Of a stretch of DNA of 64,000 nt, positions 1 to 8,667 are shown in pieces; positions within the stretch are counted from its first letter, which is position 1, and every line of letters starts with the position of its first letter. Origin of the DNA: Legionellales bacterium (GTDB lineage Bacteria; Pseudomonadota; Gammaproteobacteria; Legionellales; Legionellaceae); contig JAPLRK010000072.1 of assembly GCA_026399195.1 (NCBI GenBank), forward strand, positions 50,998 to 114,997, in the 5' to 3' direction. The notes below the pieces were generated by a model. The model was not told the origin of the DNA. It did not search any database and saw only the letters and a program-made list of their open reading frames with translations. The position numbers and the translations under genes were made by a program.

Positions 1-2
1 AA

Positions 3-1034
3 ACACTTTGTAATGGCTTAGGATATTGGGGTATACAATGCGTACGAACCACTAGTTTCAATCAATTAGAAACAGCATTCAACACCTATCCAGACCATCA
101 ATTGGCGTTCGTCAGTGTTCATCCTGGCTCTGAGGAACAAGTCAGCATATTACTCCACCAACAATCCATGCCCTGCGTTCTGATTTCAAAATGGCCTATT
201 CAAAATTATGAAGTCTTGGGCGCTCAAGGTTTTTTGTTCAAACCCCCCAACATGCAAAAATTGCATGACACCATCGACTCTCTACTCAACAAAGTAGCTC
301 TTACAACAAAAAATCATCATGAACTTGAAAACCTCCGCTCAGAATTGCGTGTCGCTCAACCGCATCTTCTGGTCGCTGAAGATAACCCCGTCAATCGGTT
401 ACTCCTCAATTCCATGTTGGGTGAAAAACCCTATATTGAAACGGTGGATGATGGAAGACAGGCGGTTGCCATTTGTAATCACAAACACTTTAATGCCATT
501 CTTCTTGATCTACAAATGCCCATCCTCAATGGTTTAGAAGCAGCAGGCCTCATTCACAGCGAATCAGTCTTAAATAAAAATACGCCCATTATTTTAATCA
601 GTGCCAACAGCTTTGATATCCATCAAGAACAACTTCAGAAGGCCGGAATTGAGCTCTGTTTACAAAAAAAAGCCAACCCTACGGCCATCCATTGGTCTCA
701 ATGTTTACAAAAAGTATCGGGTAACCAAGCAATGGCCAAAGAATTTCTCGACCATTTTGTCATTGAATTACATAAAAATCGCGATGAATTTTTCTTCCTT
801 TGGGAAGGTCATGATCAAGAAGGACTAGAACGCGCCACACATCGCCTACATGGCGCTTGTTGTTTCTGTGGTGTTCCTGCCTTAGAACGGGCTGTTTCGA
901 ACTTAGAGCAAATGGCCAAAAAGGCTAAATCCATCTCTAGCCTGACAGCCGAGTTCAGAACATTGATTCTATGCATCGATGATGTGCTCGAAGAATATGA
1001 CAGGTCTTATCAAACAGAAAGCATCCCATCATAA
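3..1034 (+). CDS. Hybrid sensor kinase, C-terminal receiver and Hpt part (BarA/LetS-like), 5' partial
   Basis: The frame is open to the left edge, so this is the C-terminal part of a longer gene. About the first 110 residues look like a degenerate receiver-like segment. A clear receiver follows, with LVAEDNPVN, a phospho-acceptor Asp in ILLDLQMP and the switch region PIILISAN. A C-terminal Hpt domain carries the HRLHGACCFCGVP motif, very close to the BarA Hpt, whose His accepts phosphate. The family passes phosphate to a response regulator (UvrY/GacA/LetA) that controls CsrA-binding small RNAs. Histidine kinase and sensor domains must lie upstream of the window. pfp starts 10 bp downstream, so co-transcription is possible. 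BarA or LetS identity is inferred from the Hpt; any tripartite hybrid kinase is the alternative. Confidence 0.8.
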   Translation, partial: TLCNGLGYWGIQCVRTTSFNQLETAFNTYPDHQLAFVSVHPGSEEQVSILLHQQSMPCVLISKWPIQNYEVLGAQGFLFKPPNMQKLHDTIDSLLNKVALTTKNHHELENLRSELRVAQPHLLVAEDNPVNRLLLNSMLGEKPYIETVDDGRQAVAICNHKHFNAILLDLQMPILNGLEAAGLIHSESVLNKNTPIILISANSFDIHQEQLQKAGIELCLQKKANPTAIHWSQCLQKVSGNQAMAKEFLDHFVIELHKNRDEFFFLWEGHDQEGLERATHRLHGACCFCGVPALERAVSNLEQMAKKAKSISSLTAEFRTLILCIDDVLEEYDRSYQTESIPS

Positions 1035-1044
1035 GGAGATAAAT

Positions 1045-2298
1045 ATGGCGGTAAAAAATGCAATGTATGCACAATCAGGTGGTGTGACCAGTGTCATCAA
1101 TGCGTCGGCGTGTGGTGTGATTCAAACGGCTCGTCGTCATCCCCAATCCATTGGAACCCTGTTTGCAGCCAAAAATGGCATTTTAGGAGCCTTAAACGAG
1201 GAACTCATTGACACCTCTTATGAAGATGACGCTACCATCGCCAAACTCATGCACACCCCATCAGGCGCTTTTGGCTCTTGTCGATACAAATTAAAAGACA
1301 ATGGGCCTGAATTTGAGCGACTGCTTCAGGTGTTTAAAGCCCATGACATCGGCTATTTCTTCTATAATGGTGGAGGAGATTCACAAGATACTGCGAACAA
1401 AGTAGCCCAAATGACCGCGACCTCTGGATATCCAGTCACCTGCATTGGGATCCCAAAAACAGTAGACAATGACTTACCCTTCACTGACACCTGCCCAGGA
1501 TTTGGATCGGTTGCAAAATACATCGCCATTTCGACCCTTGAGGCAGGTTTTGACGTGGCTTCAATGGCCGCATCTTCCACCAAAGTTTTTATCCTGGAGG
1601 TCATGGGCCGCCATGCAGGATGGATTGCTGCCAGCAGTGGTTTGGCTGGTCGCTCTGCAAATGAGCCACCCCATATTATCCTCTTCCCTGAGGTTCCCTT
1701 TGAACCCACCGTTTTCCTAAAACGAGTGGCCGAATGCGTTGAAACCCACGGCTATTGTGTCATCGTGGTTTCTGAAGGGATCCGAAATACCCAAGGTGAA
1801 TTTTTAAGCGACGCGGGTCTTCGCGATGCGTTTGGACATGCTCAATTAGGCGGTGTTGCACCCGTGCTGGCACAACTAATCAAACATGAATTGGGCTTCA
1901 AATACCACTGGGCCGTCGCTGATTATTTACAGCGTGCCGCCCGGCATATTGCTTCAGCTGTTGATGTTGAACAAGCCTATGCCCTAGGTCAAGCGGCTGT
2001 CGAATTAGCCTTAAGTGGCCATAACGAGATCATGCCCATCATCCTGCGTGAACAAGACGTTCCTTACCGTTGGTCCATCAGCCATGTCCCCTTGGCCGAG
2101 GTTGCTAACCTTGAAAAAACCCTACCGAAAGCCTACATCAGCGATGATAAAATGGGCATCACTGACGCATGCCGCCGCTATCTGGCGCCGCTCATCCAAG
2201 GAGAAGCCTACCCGCCCTACGTACATGGCATACCAGACTATGTTCGCCTGAATCACAGATTGGTGGAAAAGAAGCTAGGATCGGGTCCCTGGAGATAA
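1045..2298 (+). CDS. pfp: 6-phosphofructokinase, probably pyrophosphate-dependent
   Basis: Phosphorylates fructose 6-phosphate in glycolysis, here probably with PPi as donor and therefore reversibly. The protein is 417 residues with the PFK fold: N-terminal AQSGGVTSVINAS, the donor-site motif NGGGDSQDT near residue 110, PKTVDNDLPF (the Lys before TVDND is typical of PPi enzymes; ATP enzymes have TIDND), and MGRHAGWIA. The start at 1045 is chosen because an AAGGAG ribosome site lies 6 bases upstream; an in-frame start at 979 would overlap the preceding gene. A hairpin terminator follows the stop directly. PPi dependence is read from motifs only. Confidence 0.88.
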   Translation: MAVKNAMYAQSGGVTSVINASACGVIQTARRHPQSIGTLFAAKNGILGALNEELIDTSYEDDATIAKLMHTPSGAFGSCRYKLKDNGPEFERLLQVFKAHDIGYFFYNGGGDSQDTANKVAQMTATSGYPVTCIGIPKTVDNDLPFTDTCPGFGSVAKYIAISTLEAGFDVASMAASSTKVFILEVMGRHAGWIAASSGLAGRSANEPPHIILFPEVPFEPTVFLKRVAECVETHGYCVIVVSEGIRNTQGEFLSDAGLRDAFGHAQLGGVAPVLAQLIKHELGFKYHWAVADYLQRAARHIASAVDVEQAYALGQAAVELALSGHNEIMPIILREQDVPYRWSISHVPLAEVANLEKTLPKAYISDDKMGITDACRRYLAPLIQGEAYPPYVHGIPDYVRLNHRLVEKKLGSGPWR

Positions 2299-2301
2299 AA
2301 A

Positions 2302-2324
2302 AAAACCGCCCATTGGCGGTTTTT
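2302..2324. terminator. Bidirectional Rho-independent terminator between pfp and pilA
   Basis: A hairpin with stem AAAACCGCC / GGCGGTTTT and a CATT loop. It is flanked by A-rich sequence on the left and T-rich on the right, so it can stop transcription from pfp (+) and from the pilin gene (-), which converge on it. Confidence 0.85.
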
Positions 2325-2348
2325 AAGGTTCAGTAAAGTCACTTCAAC

Positions 2349-2792
2349 TTAGTTCCTGCAGTTTTGAGGAACATAACGCCATGCAGTGGCTGGCAATGTA
2401 GAGCAGGTCCAAATCAAAGGTGAGCCTGCAACATATGCTCCAGGTGACAAGGTGACGGTGAAAGCTGCTTGACTGCCCAAAGTTGCTGTGTTGGGGAGAA
2501 GCAATGCAATAGCGCCAGCAGTCACTGTGACTGAGGTTAAATTAGTGGAAGCGTAAGAAGCCGGCGTTCCTAAACCTGCAGCGGCGTTATCAGCAGGTAA
2601 TGCCCCTGATGACTGTGTGGCTTCAGATACAGCGGTCTTTGCCATATCGCCAGCTACAATCGCCTCTGTCACTCGCGCCCTAATCATATAGTCTTGATAC
2701 GCAGGAATTGCAATTGCGGCAAGAATGCCAATAATCGCAACAACAATCATCAATTCAATCAGCGTAAAGCCCTTCTGTCTCATGCGGTTCAT
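2349..2792 (-). CDS. pilA: Type IV major pilin-like protein
   Basis: A 147-residue prepilin that assembles into type IV pili after cleavage and N-methylation. It has a short leader, MNRMRQKG, then the class IVa signature [17 protein letters not shown] followed by IPAYQDY. The mature protein begins at Phe after the Gly, with the invariant Glu at +5. Two C-terminal cysteines (CSTLP...NC) can form the D-loop disulfide. The start at 2792 is chosen because GGAGATTACC precedes ATG. A sigma-54-type promoter lies upstream. No other pil genes are in the window. A minor pilin or type II pseudopilin is less likely given the D-loop and length. Confidence 0.88.
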   Translation of the reverse strand: MNRMRQKGFTLIELMIVVAIIGILAAIAIPAYQDYMIRARVTEAIVAGDMAKTAVSEATQSSGALPADNAAAGLGTPASYASTNLTSVTVTAGAIALLLPNTATLGSQAAFTVTLSPGAYVAGSPLIWTCSTLPATAWRYVPQNCRN

Positions 2793-2832
2793 GGTAATCT
2801 CCTTATTATGAATAACAATCACATCTAACATC

Positions 2833-2849
2833 ATGCATATCCGATGCCA
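2833..2849 (-). promoter_or_regulatory. Sigma-54 (RpoN) type promoter of the pilin gene
   Basis: On the minus strand the site reads TGGCATCGGATATGCAT. The GG and GC dinucleotides are exactly 10 bases apart, as RpoN needs. The predicted start point is about 30 bases before the pilA ATG. In Pseudomonas pilA is transcribed by RpoN with PilR; the same control is inferred here. The -12 element has ATGC rather than TTGC. Confidence 0.6.
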
Positions 2850-2923
2850 ACAATACATCCAGCAAACAAACACCGTTCATGGTGACAAATTGCGTCACTA
2901 GTTGTCAACTTTATGCTGCCGAG

Positions 2924-3841
2924 TTATGGACGCTCATCAATTTCTTTGCGAAGCGTCGGGAGAAAATCTTTTCTATCTAAGCCCATGACCACTGCCAAAG
3001 CGCCAGCCACATAAATAGAAGAATAGGTTCCCACCACAATCCCTATGATCAGCGCCAATGAAAATCCATGGATGGTTTCGCCGCCATAAACGAAAAGGGC
3101 TACGACAACAAAAAGCGTGAGTACCGAGGTCATGATGGTTCGTGATAACGTTTGGTTGATGGAAATGTTCATGATTTCGATAGCACTCGCACGCCTAACC
3201 TTGACAAAATTTTCACGAACCCTATCAAAAACCACGATGGTATCATTCAACGAATAGCCAATCACCGCAAGCAATCCTGCCAATGCCTTGAGATCAAACT
3301 CAATCCCAAACCCCGCAAAGATCCCGAGAATCAGAATAGGATCATGAATCAATGCAATAGATGAACTAAACGCCAAACGATACTCAAAGCGCATGGCAAT
3401 ATAAATCATGGTGGCCAATAACGAAATAACAATCGCCAACACGCCTTTTGTGGCTAATTCTTTACCCACCTGTGGCCCTACAAAATCAACACGTTGTTTC
3501 ACAGCACCTGGCAAAGCTTGCATCACTTGATTGACCAATAAGGATTGATCGAAGTCTTCACGAGGGGCAATACTCACCAAAACATCTCTGGAAGTTCCAT
3601 AACTCACCACTTGAGCTTCTTTAAAGCCTATGTTGTATAAACTCTCACGGATGTTAGGCAAATCAGCAGCATTGGAATAGGAAACCTCAATTTGTGTGCC
3701 CCCGGTGAAATCCAAACCCCATTTCAACCCCTTCACAGCAAGCGCCCCGATTGAAAGGACAAAAATACAGATAGATAAAAGTGCAGCCCATTTACGGGCG
3801 CCCATAAAATCAACCTTTGAATTGGGATTAAAAAATTCCAT
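2924..3841 (-). CDS. secF: Protein translocase subunit SecF
   Basis: Inner-membrane partner of SecD, using proton motive force to help pull proteins through SecYEG. The 305-residue protein has an N-terminal membrane segment, the FTGGTQIEV motif, a periplasmic loop, then the RND-like membrane block with RFEYR and the VIGYSLNDTIVVFDRVREN signature. Length matches the family. ATG at 3841 (MEFFNPNSK) has AGGAG upstream; a longer ORF to 3877 has no ribosome site. It lies downstream of secD, separated by 132 bases that contain a large palindrome. Confidence 0.95.
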   Translation of the reverse strand: MEFFNPNSKVDFMGARKWAALLSICIFVLSIGALAVKGLKWGLDFTGGTQIEVSYSNAADLPNIRESLYNIGFKEAQVVSYGTSRDVLVSIAPREDFDQSLLVNQVMQALPGAVKQRVDFVGPQVGKELATKGVLAIVISLLATMIYIAMRFEYRLAFSSSIALIHDPILILGIFAGFGIEFDLKALAGLLAVIGYSLNDTIVVFDRVRENFVKVRRASAIEIMNISINQTLSRTIMTSVLTLFVVVALFVYGGETIHGFSLALIIGIVVGTYSSIYVAGALAVVMGLDRKDFLPTLRKEIDERP

Positions 3842-3900
3842 CAATGCTCCTTGTATGTCATTTGAAGAAAGCGGCATGTCGCTTTCTTCACATATTATTT

Positions 3901-3967
3901 AGGATCGGGAACGAAGTAACTTCCTGTTTTTGTGCAAAAAACAGGAAGTTACTTCGTTCCCGATCCT
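3901..3967. repeat. Perfect 31-bp inverted repeat between secD and secF
   Basis: Left arm 3901-3931 and right arm 3937-3967 are exact reverse complements with a 5-base loop. The arms carry the module GGATCGGGAACGAAGTAACT, which recurs in variant form at 51300, 53785 and 63822. In the secDF transcript it would form a very stable hairpin. It has no T-tract after it, so it is a dispersed palindromic repeat rather than a classic terminator. Confidence 0.85.
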
Positions 3968-3973
3968 TATGGT

Positions 3974-5835
3974 CTAAATCCCGATTGACAATTTTTTCAC
4001 TTGTCTACTGCCGTAAATCCAATTCACAAAAGCCCGGGTAAACGTCACGCCTGTCAACATGGAGGTCAAAAGTCCGAGTGACAAAGTGACCGCAAAACCT
4101 CGTACTGGGCCTGTTCCAACTGAAAACAAAACAATACCGACAATTAACGTAGTGATATTGGCATCAAGAATAGTCGCAAATGCTCGCTCGTAACCTGCAT
4201 AAATTGCCGCTTGCGGTGACAGCCCGTGACGTAGCTCTTCTCGAATGCGCTCGTAAATGAGCACATTGGCATCCACGGCCATCCCAACCGTTAGCACAAT
4301 CCCTGCTATACCCGGTAAGGATAACGTCGCCCCAATCATCGATAAAAGAGCGCACAATAAAATCAAATTAAGCAGTAAGGCCACATTAGCGACCAAGCCA
4401 AAAACCCGATAGTATACAAGCATCAAGACCAAAATGAGCCCCATACCTACTTCTAACGAAACCATACCCCGTCGAATATTTTCTTTCCCAAGTGTTGGGC
4501 CAACGGTTCGTTCTTCAACCGGGTAGATGGCAGCCGGCAGCGCCCCAGCTCGAAGCAACAGCGCCAGATTGCTGGCTTCCTTAGTATCTGTGAGACCCGT
4601 GATTTGAAAATTATTTCCCAAAGCATTTTGAATGACAGGCGCACTGATCACCCGCTCCTCATGATGAGTAACACGGGTTGTTTTGCCATCAATTGTCTCA
4701 GGCTCCGTTTTGGTTTCAACAAAAACAATCGCCATCCGCTTCCCAATGTTTTCACGCGTGACTTTGGTGAAAAAGGTTTCCCCACCGCCGCCCAATTGAA
4801 TTGACACAGCAGGCGTCGCCGATTGTTGATCAAAACTTGAACTAGCACTGGTGATGGAATCTCCGCTCAAAACAACTTGCCGTTTTAACAAAAGAGGATG
4901 ACCATTCATCATGAATAATTTACTACCCATAGGCACTGCGCCGGTTTGTTTTGCAATCTCTGGATCATTTTCTTGATCCACCAAATGAAATTGTAAGGTG
5001 GCAGTCCCCCCAAGAATTTGCTTAGCGCGAGCCGCATCTTGAATCCCAGGTAAATCAACGGCAATACGAGTCCCCCCCTGCTGTTGAACGACAGCTTCGC
5101 CCACGCCGAGCTCATTCACCCGATTACGCAAAATACTCATGGTTTGTTCAATGGTATTCTGACGGATATTGTTCAGCTCAGAAGAAGACAAGGATGCTGT
5201 AAAATCAAGCCCATCTTTGGATTTGATCAAGGAATAACTTGATGTTTTATTGCTGAGTTCAGCCACAGCATCATCAGTGGCCTGCATGGTCCGAAAACGC
5301 ACCACAACCCCGGTATCCTTCACATAACGAATCCCGGCATATCGCATGCCGGCTTCCCGCAAATCCGAACCGAGGTTTTTTAGCATCCCTTCATATCGAC
5401 GATTAATGACACTCTCAATATCCACTTCAAGCAGAAAATGCACCCCTCCTCGCAAATCAAGCCCTTGCTTCATGGGATCTGCGTGAATTGCAGACAACCA
5501 TTCAGGCGTAGACGGAGCCAAATTTAAGGCAACAGTATACTGCGAGCCAAGGCATTTTTAATCACATCTCTAGCCAACAATTGCGTATCAGTTGAGACAA
5601 ACCGCACTTCAAGACCGTCATCATGAAGAATGATGCCTTGATCTGGCAGATGATGTGCCAAAAGTGCCTTCTTCACCAGGGCCTCTAAGGCAAGCGGCTC
5701 CAAGGGCGTAGAAGCTTGTGATGACACTTGCACAACAGGGTATTCACTGTACAAATTAGGTAGCACATAAACCAACCCGATGAGCGTGATAAAAATCAGC
5801 ATCAGGTTTTTCCAAAGTGGGTATTTGTTTTGCAT
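3974..5835 (-). CDS. secD: Protein translocase subunit SecD, interrupted by a one-base frameshift
   Basis: SecD works with SecF and YajC in Sec export. The N-terminal piece (5835 down to 5524, 103 residues) starts MQNKYPLWKN and aligns with the SecD start. The second piece (to 3974) carries PMKQGLDLRGGVHFLLEVD, the large periplasmic domain and VLTVGMAVDANVLIYERIREE. The two frames join near 5540-5544: reading -1 there restores QYTVALNLAP, the conserved family sequence. Together they give about 620 residues, the normal length. SecD is normally important for growth, so a lost base in the assembly is more likely than real decay. A slippery site is not obvious (the only A-run, AAAAAT, is a poor heptamer). 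yajC lies just upstream. Confidence 0.88.
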
Positions 5836-5856
5836 TTCCGTGTCCCTACATCCGTC

Positions 5857-6192
5857 TTAAAGGGATTTACAAGTGCCTTTAGGGAGCACCGAAGTCACTG
5901 AATTGCGTTGTAAACAAATTTCAACGCCTTCAGCTATAAGCACTTTGATGTATTGTTCATCAACGCTTGCCACTTTCGCGAGCATTCCCCCAGAGGTGAT
6001 GACTTCATCTCCTTTTTGGATCTGGCTCACCAATTGTCGATGTTCTTTCGCACGTTTGTTCTGCGGTCGAATCAACATAAAATAAAACAAAATAAAAATA
6101 GCCCCAACCATGATCAATGAAAAAGTCCCATCTGTTGGTGCTGCTGGCGCTGAGCCAACCGCTGCAATCGCATCACTCATAAAAAAACTCAT
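5857..6192 (-). CDS. yajC: Preprotein translocase subunit YajC
   Basis: Small single-span membrane protein of the SecDF-YajC complex. It has 111 residues: one transmembrane segment (FSLIMVGAIFILFYFMLIRP) followed by the family signature RPQNKRAKEH and the cytosolic KGDEVITSGGMLAKV. ATG at 6192 is preceded by AAGGAGG at ideal spacing; an upstream in-frame start at 6222 lacks one. It sits 21 bases before secD and after the tgt-like gene, in the usual order. Confidence 0.95.
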   Translation of the reverse strand: MSFFMSDAIAAVGSAPAAPTDGTFSLIMVGAIFILFYFMLIRPQNKRAKEHRQLVSQIQKGDEVITSGGMLAKVASVDEQYIKVLIAEGVEICLQRNSVTSVLPKGTCKSL

Positions 6193-6276
6193 TTTTTCCT
6201 CCTTAACGCACAAGCGAGACATGATATAGGGATTTCTTGGTGAGGTAAATAAAGTTCGAGTTTATCGTCACTGGAG

Positions 6277-7104
6277 TCAGCAAATAGTCTGTGCACAAAG
6301 ATGCACATTATGTTGGATAATAAAACGTTGACACAACAATGGCGTATGGTGCCACAGGTGGTGTAAATAGGCTCGAGTCAATTTCTGGCTGCAGGTTTTA
6401 CAGTCACAGTTGGCATCCAATGGGGTAAATTGCAAAGCAAAATGGACTTCGTGGATAGCCATTGCCCCTTCTTCGCCATAAGCTATGCCCTGATAGCCAT
6501 CTGCCGCCGGTCTATCTGTCTCGACGATTTGCGCACCATTTTCAAAGCATTCACGAATCAAAGACTGTCCGATATCGCCCGACACATAGCACGGGACATC
6601 CGGATGGGTCATCTGATGCAGACATAATGCGGCCAGTGTCGATGAACGATCGACATGGCTATAGTATGCGCCATAAGATCTGTTGAGTTTACCTGCTTCT
6701 GAAAGAGCACTTGAATGGATAAAGCACAACATCTCTTCAGGCAACGCCTCATATAAATGCCATATCGCTTTGGGTAAAATCACGCCATTGGGCGCTAAAG
6801 TCTTGATGAGCGTTAAAATCTCCACCGTAGAATAGGTGTTTTTTTTGCCATCGAAATGAGAACGCACTTCAAAAAGATCCTCAGAACGCATGGAAAGCGT
6901 CGATGCATTCAAAACCCAAGGCAGGGACCACCCCATATAAGATGCTAATCCATTCAGCAAGCTTAACACCTCAATCCCAGGCTTCATCAACCATGGGGCA
7001 AGATGACAGGCGGCTAAGGAAACTTTCGCATCTTGCCAGTTCGCTGCTGTTAAACAACCCCCTGCAGGTGTTGTGAGCATAGGCGCGACACCAAAAAAAT
7101 CCAT
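6277..7104 (-). CDS. Divergent, shortened tRNA-guanine transglycosylase-like protein
   Basis: It occupies the normal place of tgt between queA and yajC but has only 275 residues against about 375. The C-terminus keeps the Tgt zinc signature CDCKTCSQKLTRAYLHHL with a His further on. The N-terminal barrel segment (normally with the LGNTFHL region) is not recognisable. Where Tgt has the nucleophile in MFDCVMPTR, this protein has IVETDRPAADG, so the aspartate is replaced. ATG 7104 has GAGGTG upstream; GTG 7113 is possible and would overlap the queA stop. Enzyme activity is doubtful; it may be a repurposed paralogue. A genuine tgt, if present, must lie elsewhere. Confidence 0.75.
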   Translation of the reverse strand: MDFFGVAPMLTTPAGGCLTAANWQDAKVSLAACHLAPWLMKPGIEVLSLLNGLASYMGWSLPWVLNASTLSMRSEDLFEVRSHFDGKKNTYSTVEILTLIKTLAPNGVILPKAIWHLYEALPEEMLCFIHSSALSEAGKLNRSYGAYYSHVDRSSTLAALCLHQMTHPDVPCYVSGDIGQSLIRECFENGAQIVETDRPAADGYQGIAYGEEGAMAIHEVHFALQFTPLDANCDCKTCSQKLTRAYLHHLWHHTPLLCQRFIIQHNVHLCAQTIC

Positions 7105-7109
7105 GAAGT

Positions 7110-8126
7110 TCACCTCAGAAGTAAGCTTGTGTCACCATAACTGAAAAAACGATACTTTGCAGCTATGGCCATTTGATAAAGGGACATGGCTTGTTTGTGC
7201 CCTATGAACGCACTCACCAACATCAGAAGCGTCGATTCGGGTAAATGGAAGTTCGTCACTAAACCATTGCAAATTTGAAAAGAATAGCCAGGCTGAATGA
7301 AAATATCTGTTTCACGATGGCATGGTTTCAGCTCACCTTCAACAGCCGCACTTTCCAAACTCCTAAGTGCAGTCGTTCCCACGGCAATCACCCGCTTTCC
7401 CAATGCTCGGGTTTCTTTAACGAGGGCACATAATTCTTCACTCACGGTGATTCGCTCAAAATGCATTTTGTGATGAGCTATCCACTCTGTTCGAACGGGT
7501 CTAAATGTCCCGGCCCCCACGTGTAGCGTCAAATACCCTACATTAATTCCTGCAGATTTCAACTCGGCCATGACCCTTTCATCAAAATGCAATCCTGCAG
7601 TCGGTGCGGCGACAGATCCTTTGTGCCTAGCGTAGATGGTCTGATAGCGGCTTGAATCGAGGGCATCATCCGCTCTGGTGATGTAGGGAGGCAAAGGAAT
7701 ATGACCAATATGTTGCAGCATTTGCAGAACATCTCCATTTAACTGACAAAGATATAAGTCATCTTGTTTTTCAACCATTTCCACACGCCAATCGGAATTC
7801 AAGTGGATAAGCATCCCAGCCTTTGGTGATTTGCTGGCTTTAATATGCGCTAAAAAAGTATCAAATCCCAATATCCGCTCCACCAAAAACTCCACCTTAC
7901 CCCCTGTGGCCTTGGTGCCATACAAACGCGCTGGAATCACTTGACTATCATTCATCACCAAAAGATCCCCAGGTTCAAAACATGACACGATGTCCTTGAA
8001 CAACTGGTGTGCATGATGATCTCTTGCGGCATCATAGACCAACAATCGGGAATCACTCCGCACGGGTAAGGGGTATTGCGCAATCAGCTCTGGAGGAAGT
8101 TCAAAATTAAAGTCTTGTGTTTTCAT
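7110..8126 (-). CDS. queA: S-adenosylmethionine:tRNA ribosyltransferase-isomerase QueA
   Basis: Makes epoxyqueuosine by transferring the ribosyl part of SAM to preQ1 in tRNA. The 338-residue protein has the family start FELPPELIAQYPLP, then SRLLV, the central GTKATGGKVEFLVER, the AAPTAGLHFDE motif, HVGAGTFRPVR and the C-terminal NFHLPESTLLMLVSAFIG. ATG 8126 is chosen from family alignment. The stop lies close to the start of the tgt-like gene, suggesting one transcript. QueA needs preQ1-tRNA made by Tgt, so the degenerate neighbour is notable. Confidence 0.95.
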   Translation of the reverse strand: MKTQDFNFELPPELIAQYPLPVRSDSRLLVYDAARDHHAHQLFKDIVSCFEPGDLLVMNDSQVIPARLYGTKATGGKVEFLVERILGFDTFLAHIKASKSPKAGMLIHLNSDWRVEMVEKQDDLYLCQLNGDVLQMLQHIGHIPLPPYITRADDALDSSRYQTIYARHKGSVAAPTAGLHFDERVMAELKSAGINVGYLTLHVGAGTFRPVRTEWIAHHKMHFERITVSEELCALVKETRALGKRVIAVGTTALRSLESAAVEGELKPCHRETDIFIQPGYSFQICNGLVTNFHLPESTLLMLVSAFIGHKQAMSLYQMAIAAKYRFFSYGDTSLLLR

Positions 8127-8228
8127 AAAGTAGCCTGTAGAAATTGAACTCATTATAAAACACTTTTGCAGAATGTCTAAAGAAAGGCTATTCTAATCGA
8201 CTGTTTTTTATAACCACGGAGAACACCC

Positions 8229-8624
8229 ATGTTACACACCATAAAACACATCACCGCAGCCGCTTTATGTTTATTTGCATCGTCACTCCTTGCCGTTGCT
8301 CCAAAACAACTACTAACCCATAATTTGACCGACTTCGAATCCAACGCTTTTATCGACCAAACTATCCCATCCAATCATCCCACCAAAGCGCACAGTGATG
8401 GAAAAGTGTTTTGGACTTTCGTTAAGATGGCGTGCTTTGGTCATACTACCGATGGCAAATGCACTGCTCTCATCATGATGAAAACAGACACGTCTGATCC
8501 TATTCCCCTTGGCACCGTCACTCTAGAATTAGAAACAGGCGATATCACTCCCAAAGAGTTGAGTGGCAATGGCTTTACTTTGACTGTCAATGGTCCTGGC
8601 GAAACAACGATTACGGCCCCTTAG
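8229..8624 (+). CDS. Small secreted protein of unknown function
   Basis: 131 residues with a clear Sec signal peptide (MLHTIKHITAAALCLFAS, cleavage near residue 24). The mature part has two cysteines in the ACFGHTTDGKC segment and is rich in Thr and Gly towards the end, suggesting a small periplasmic or secreted beta protein. GGAGA lies 7 bases before the ATG. I do not recognise the family. It is monocistronic, divergent from queA and convergent with the FadL-type gene. Confidence 0.65.
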   Translation: MLHTIKHITAAALCLFASSLLAVAPKQLLTHNLTDFESNAFIDQTIPSNHPTKAHSDGKVFWTFVKMACFGHTTDGKCTALIMMKTDTSDPIPLGTVTLELETGDITPKELSGNGFTLTVNGPGETTITAP

Positions 8625-8667
8625 GCCTTAAGACCTGGTGAGGGGCTGTGCTGGGCCCCCTATTTTA

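Noticed and set aside
5540..5570. Programmed -1 frameshift in secD
   Set aside because: The only candidate slippery run (T AAA AAT) lets only one of two tRNAs re-pair and no downstream stem is evident; an assembly or sequence error is preferred.
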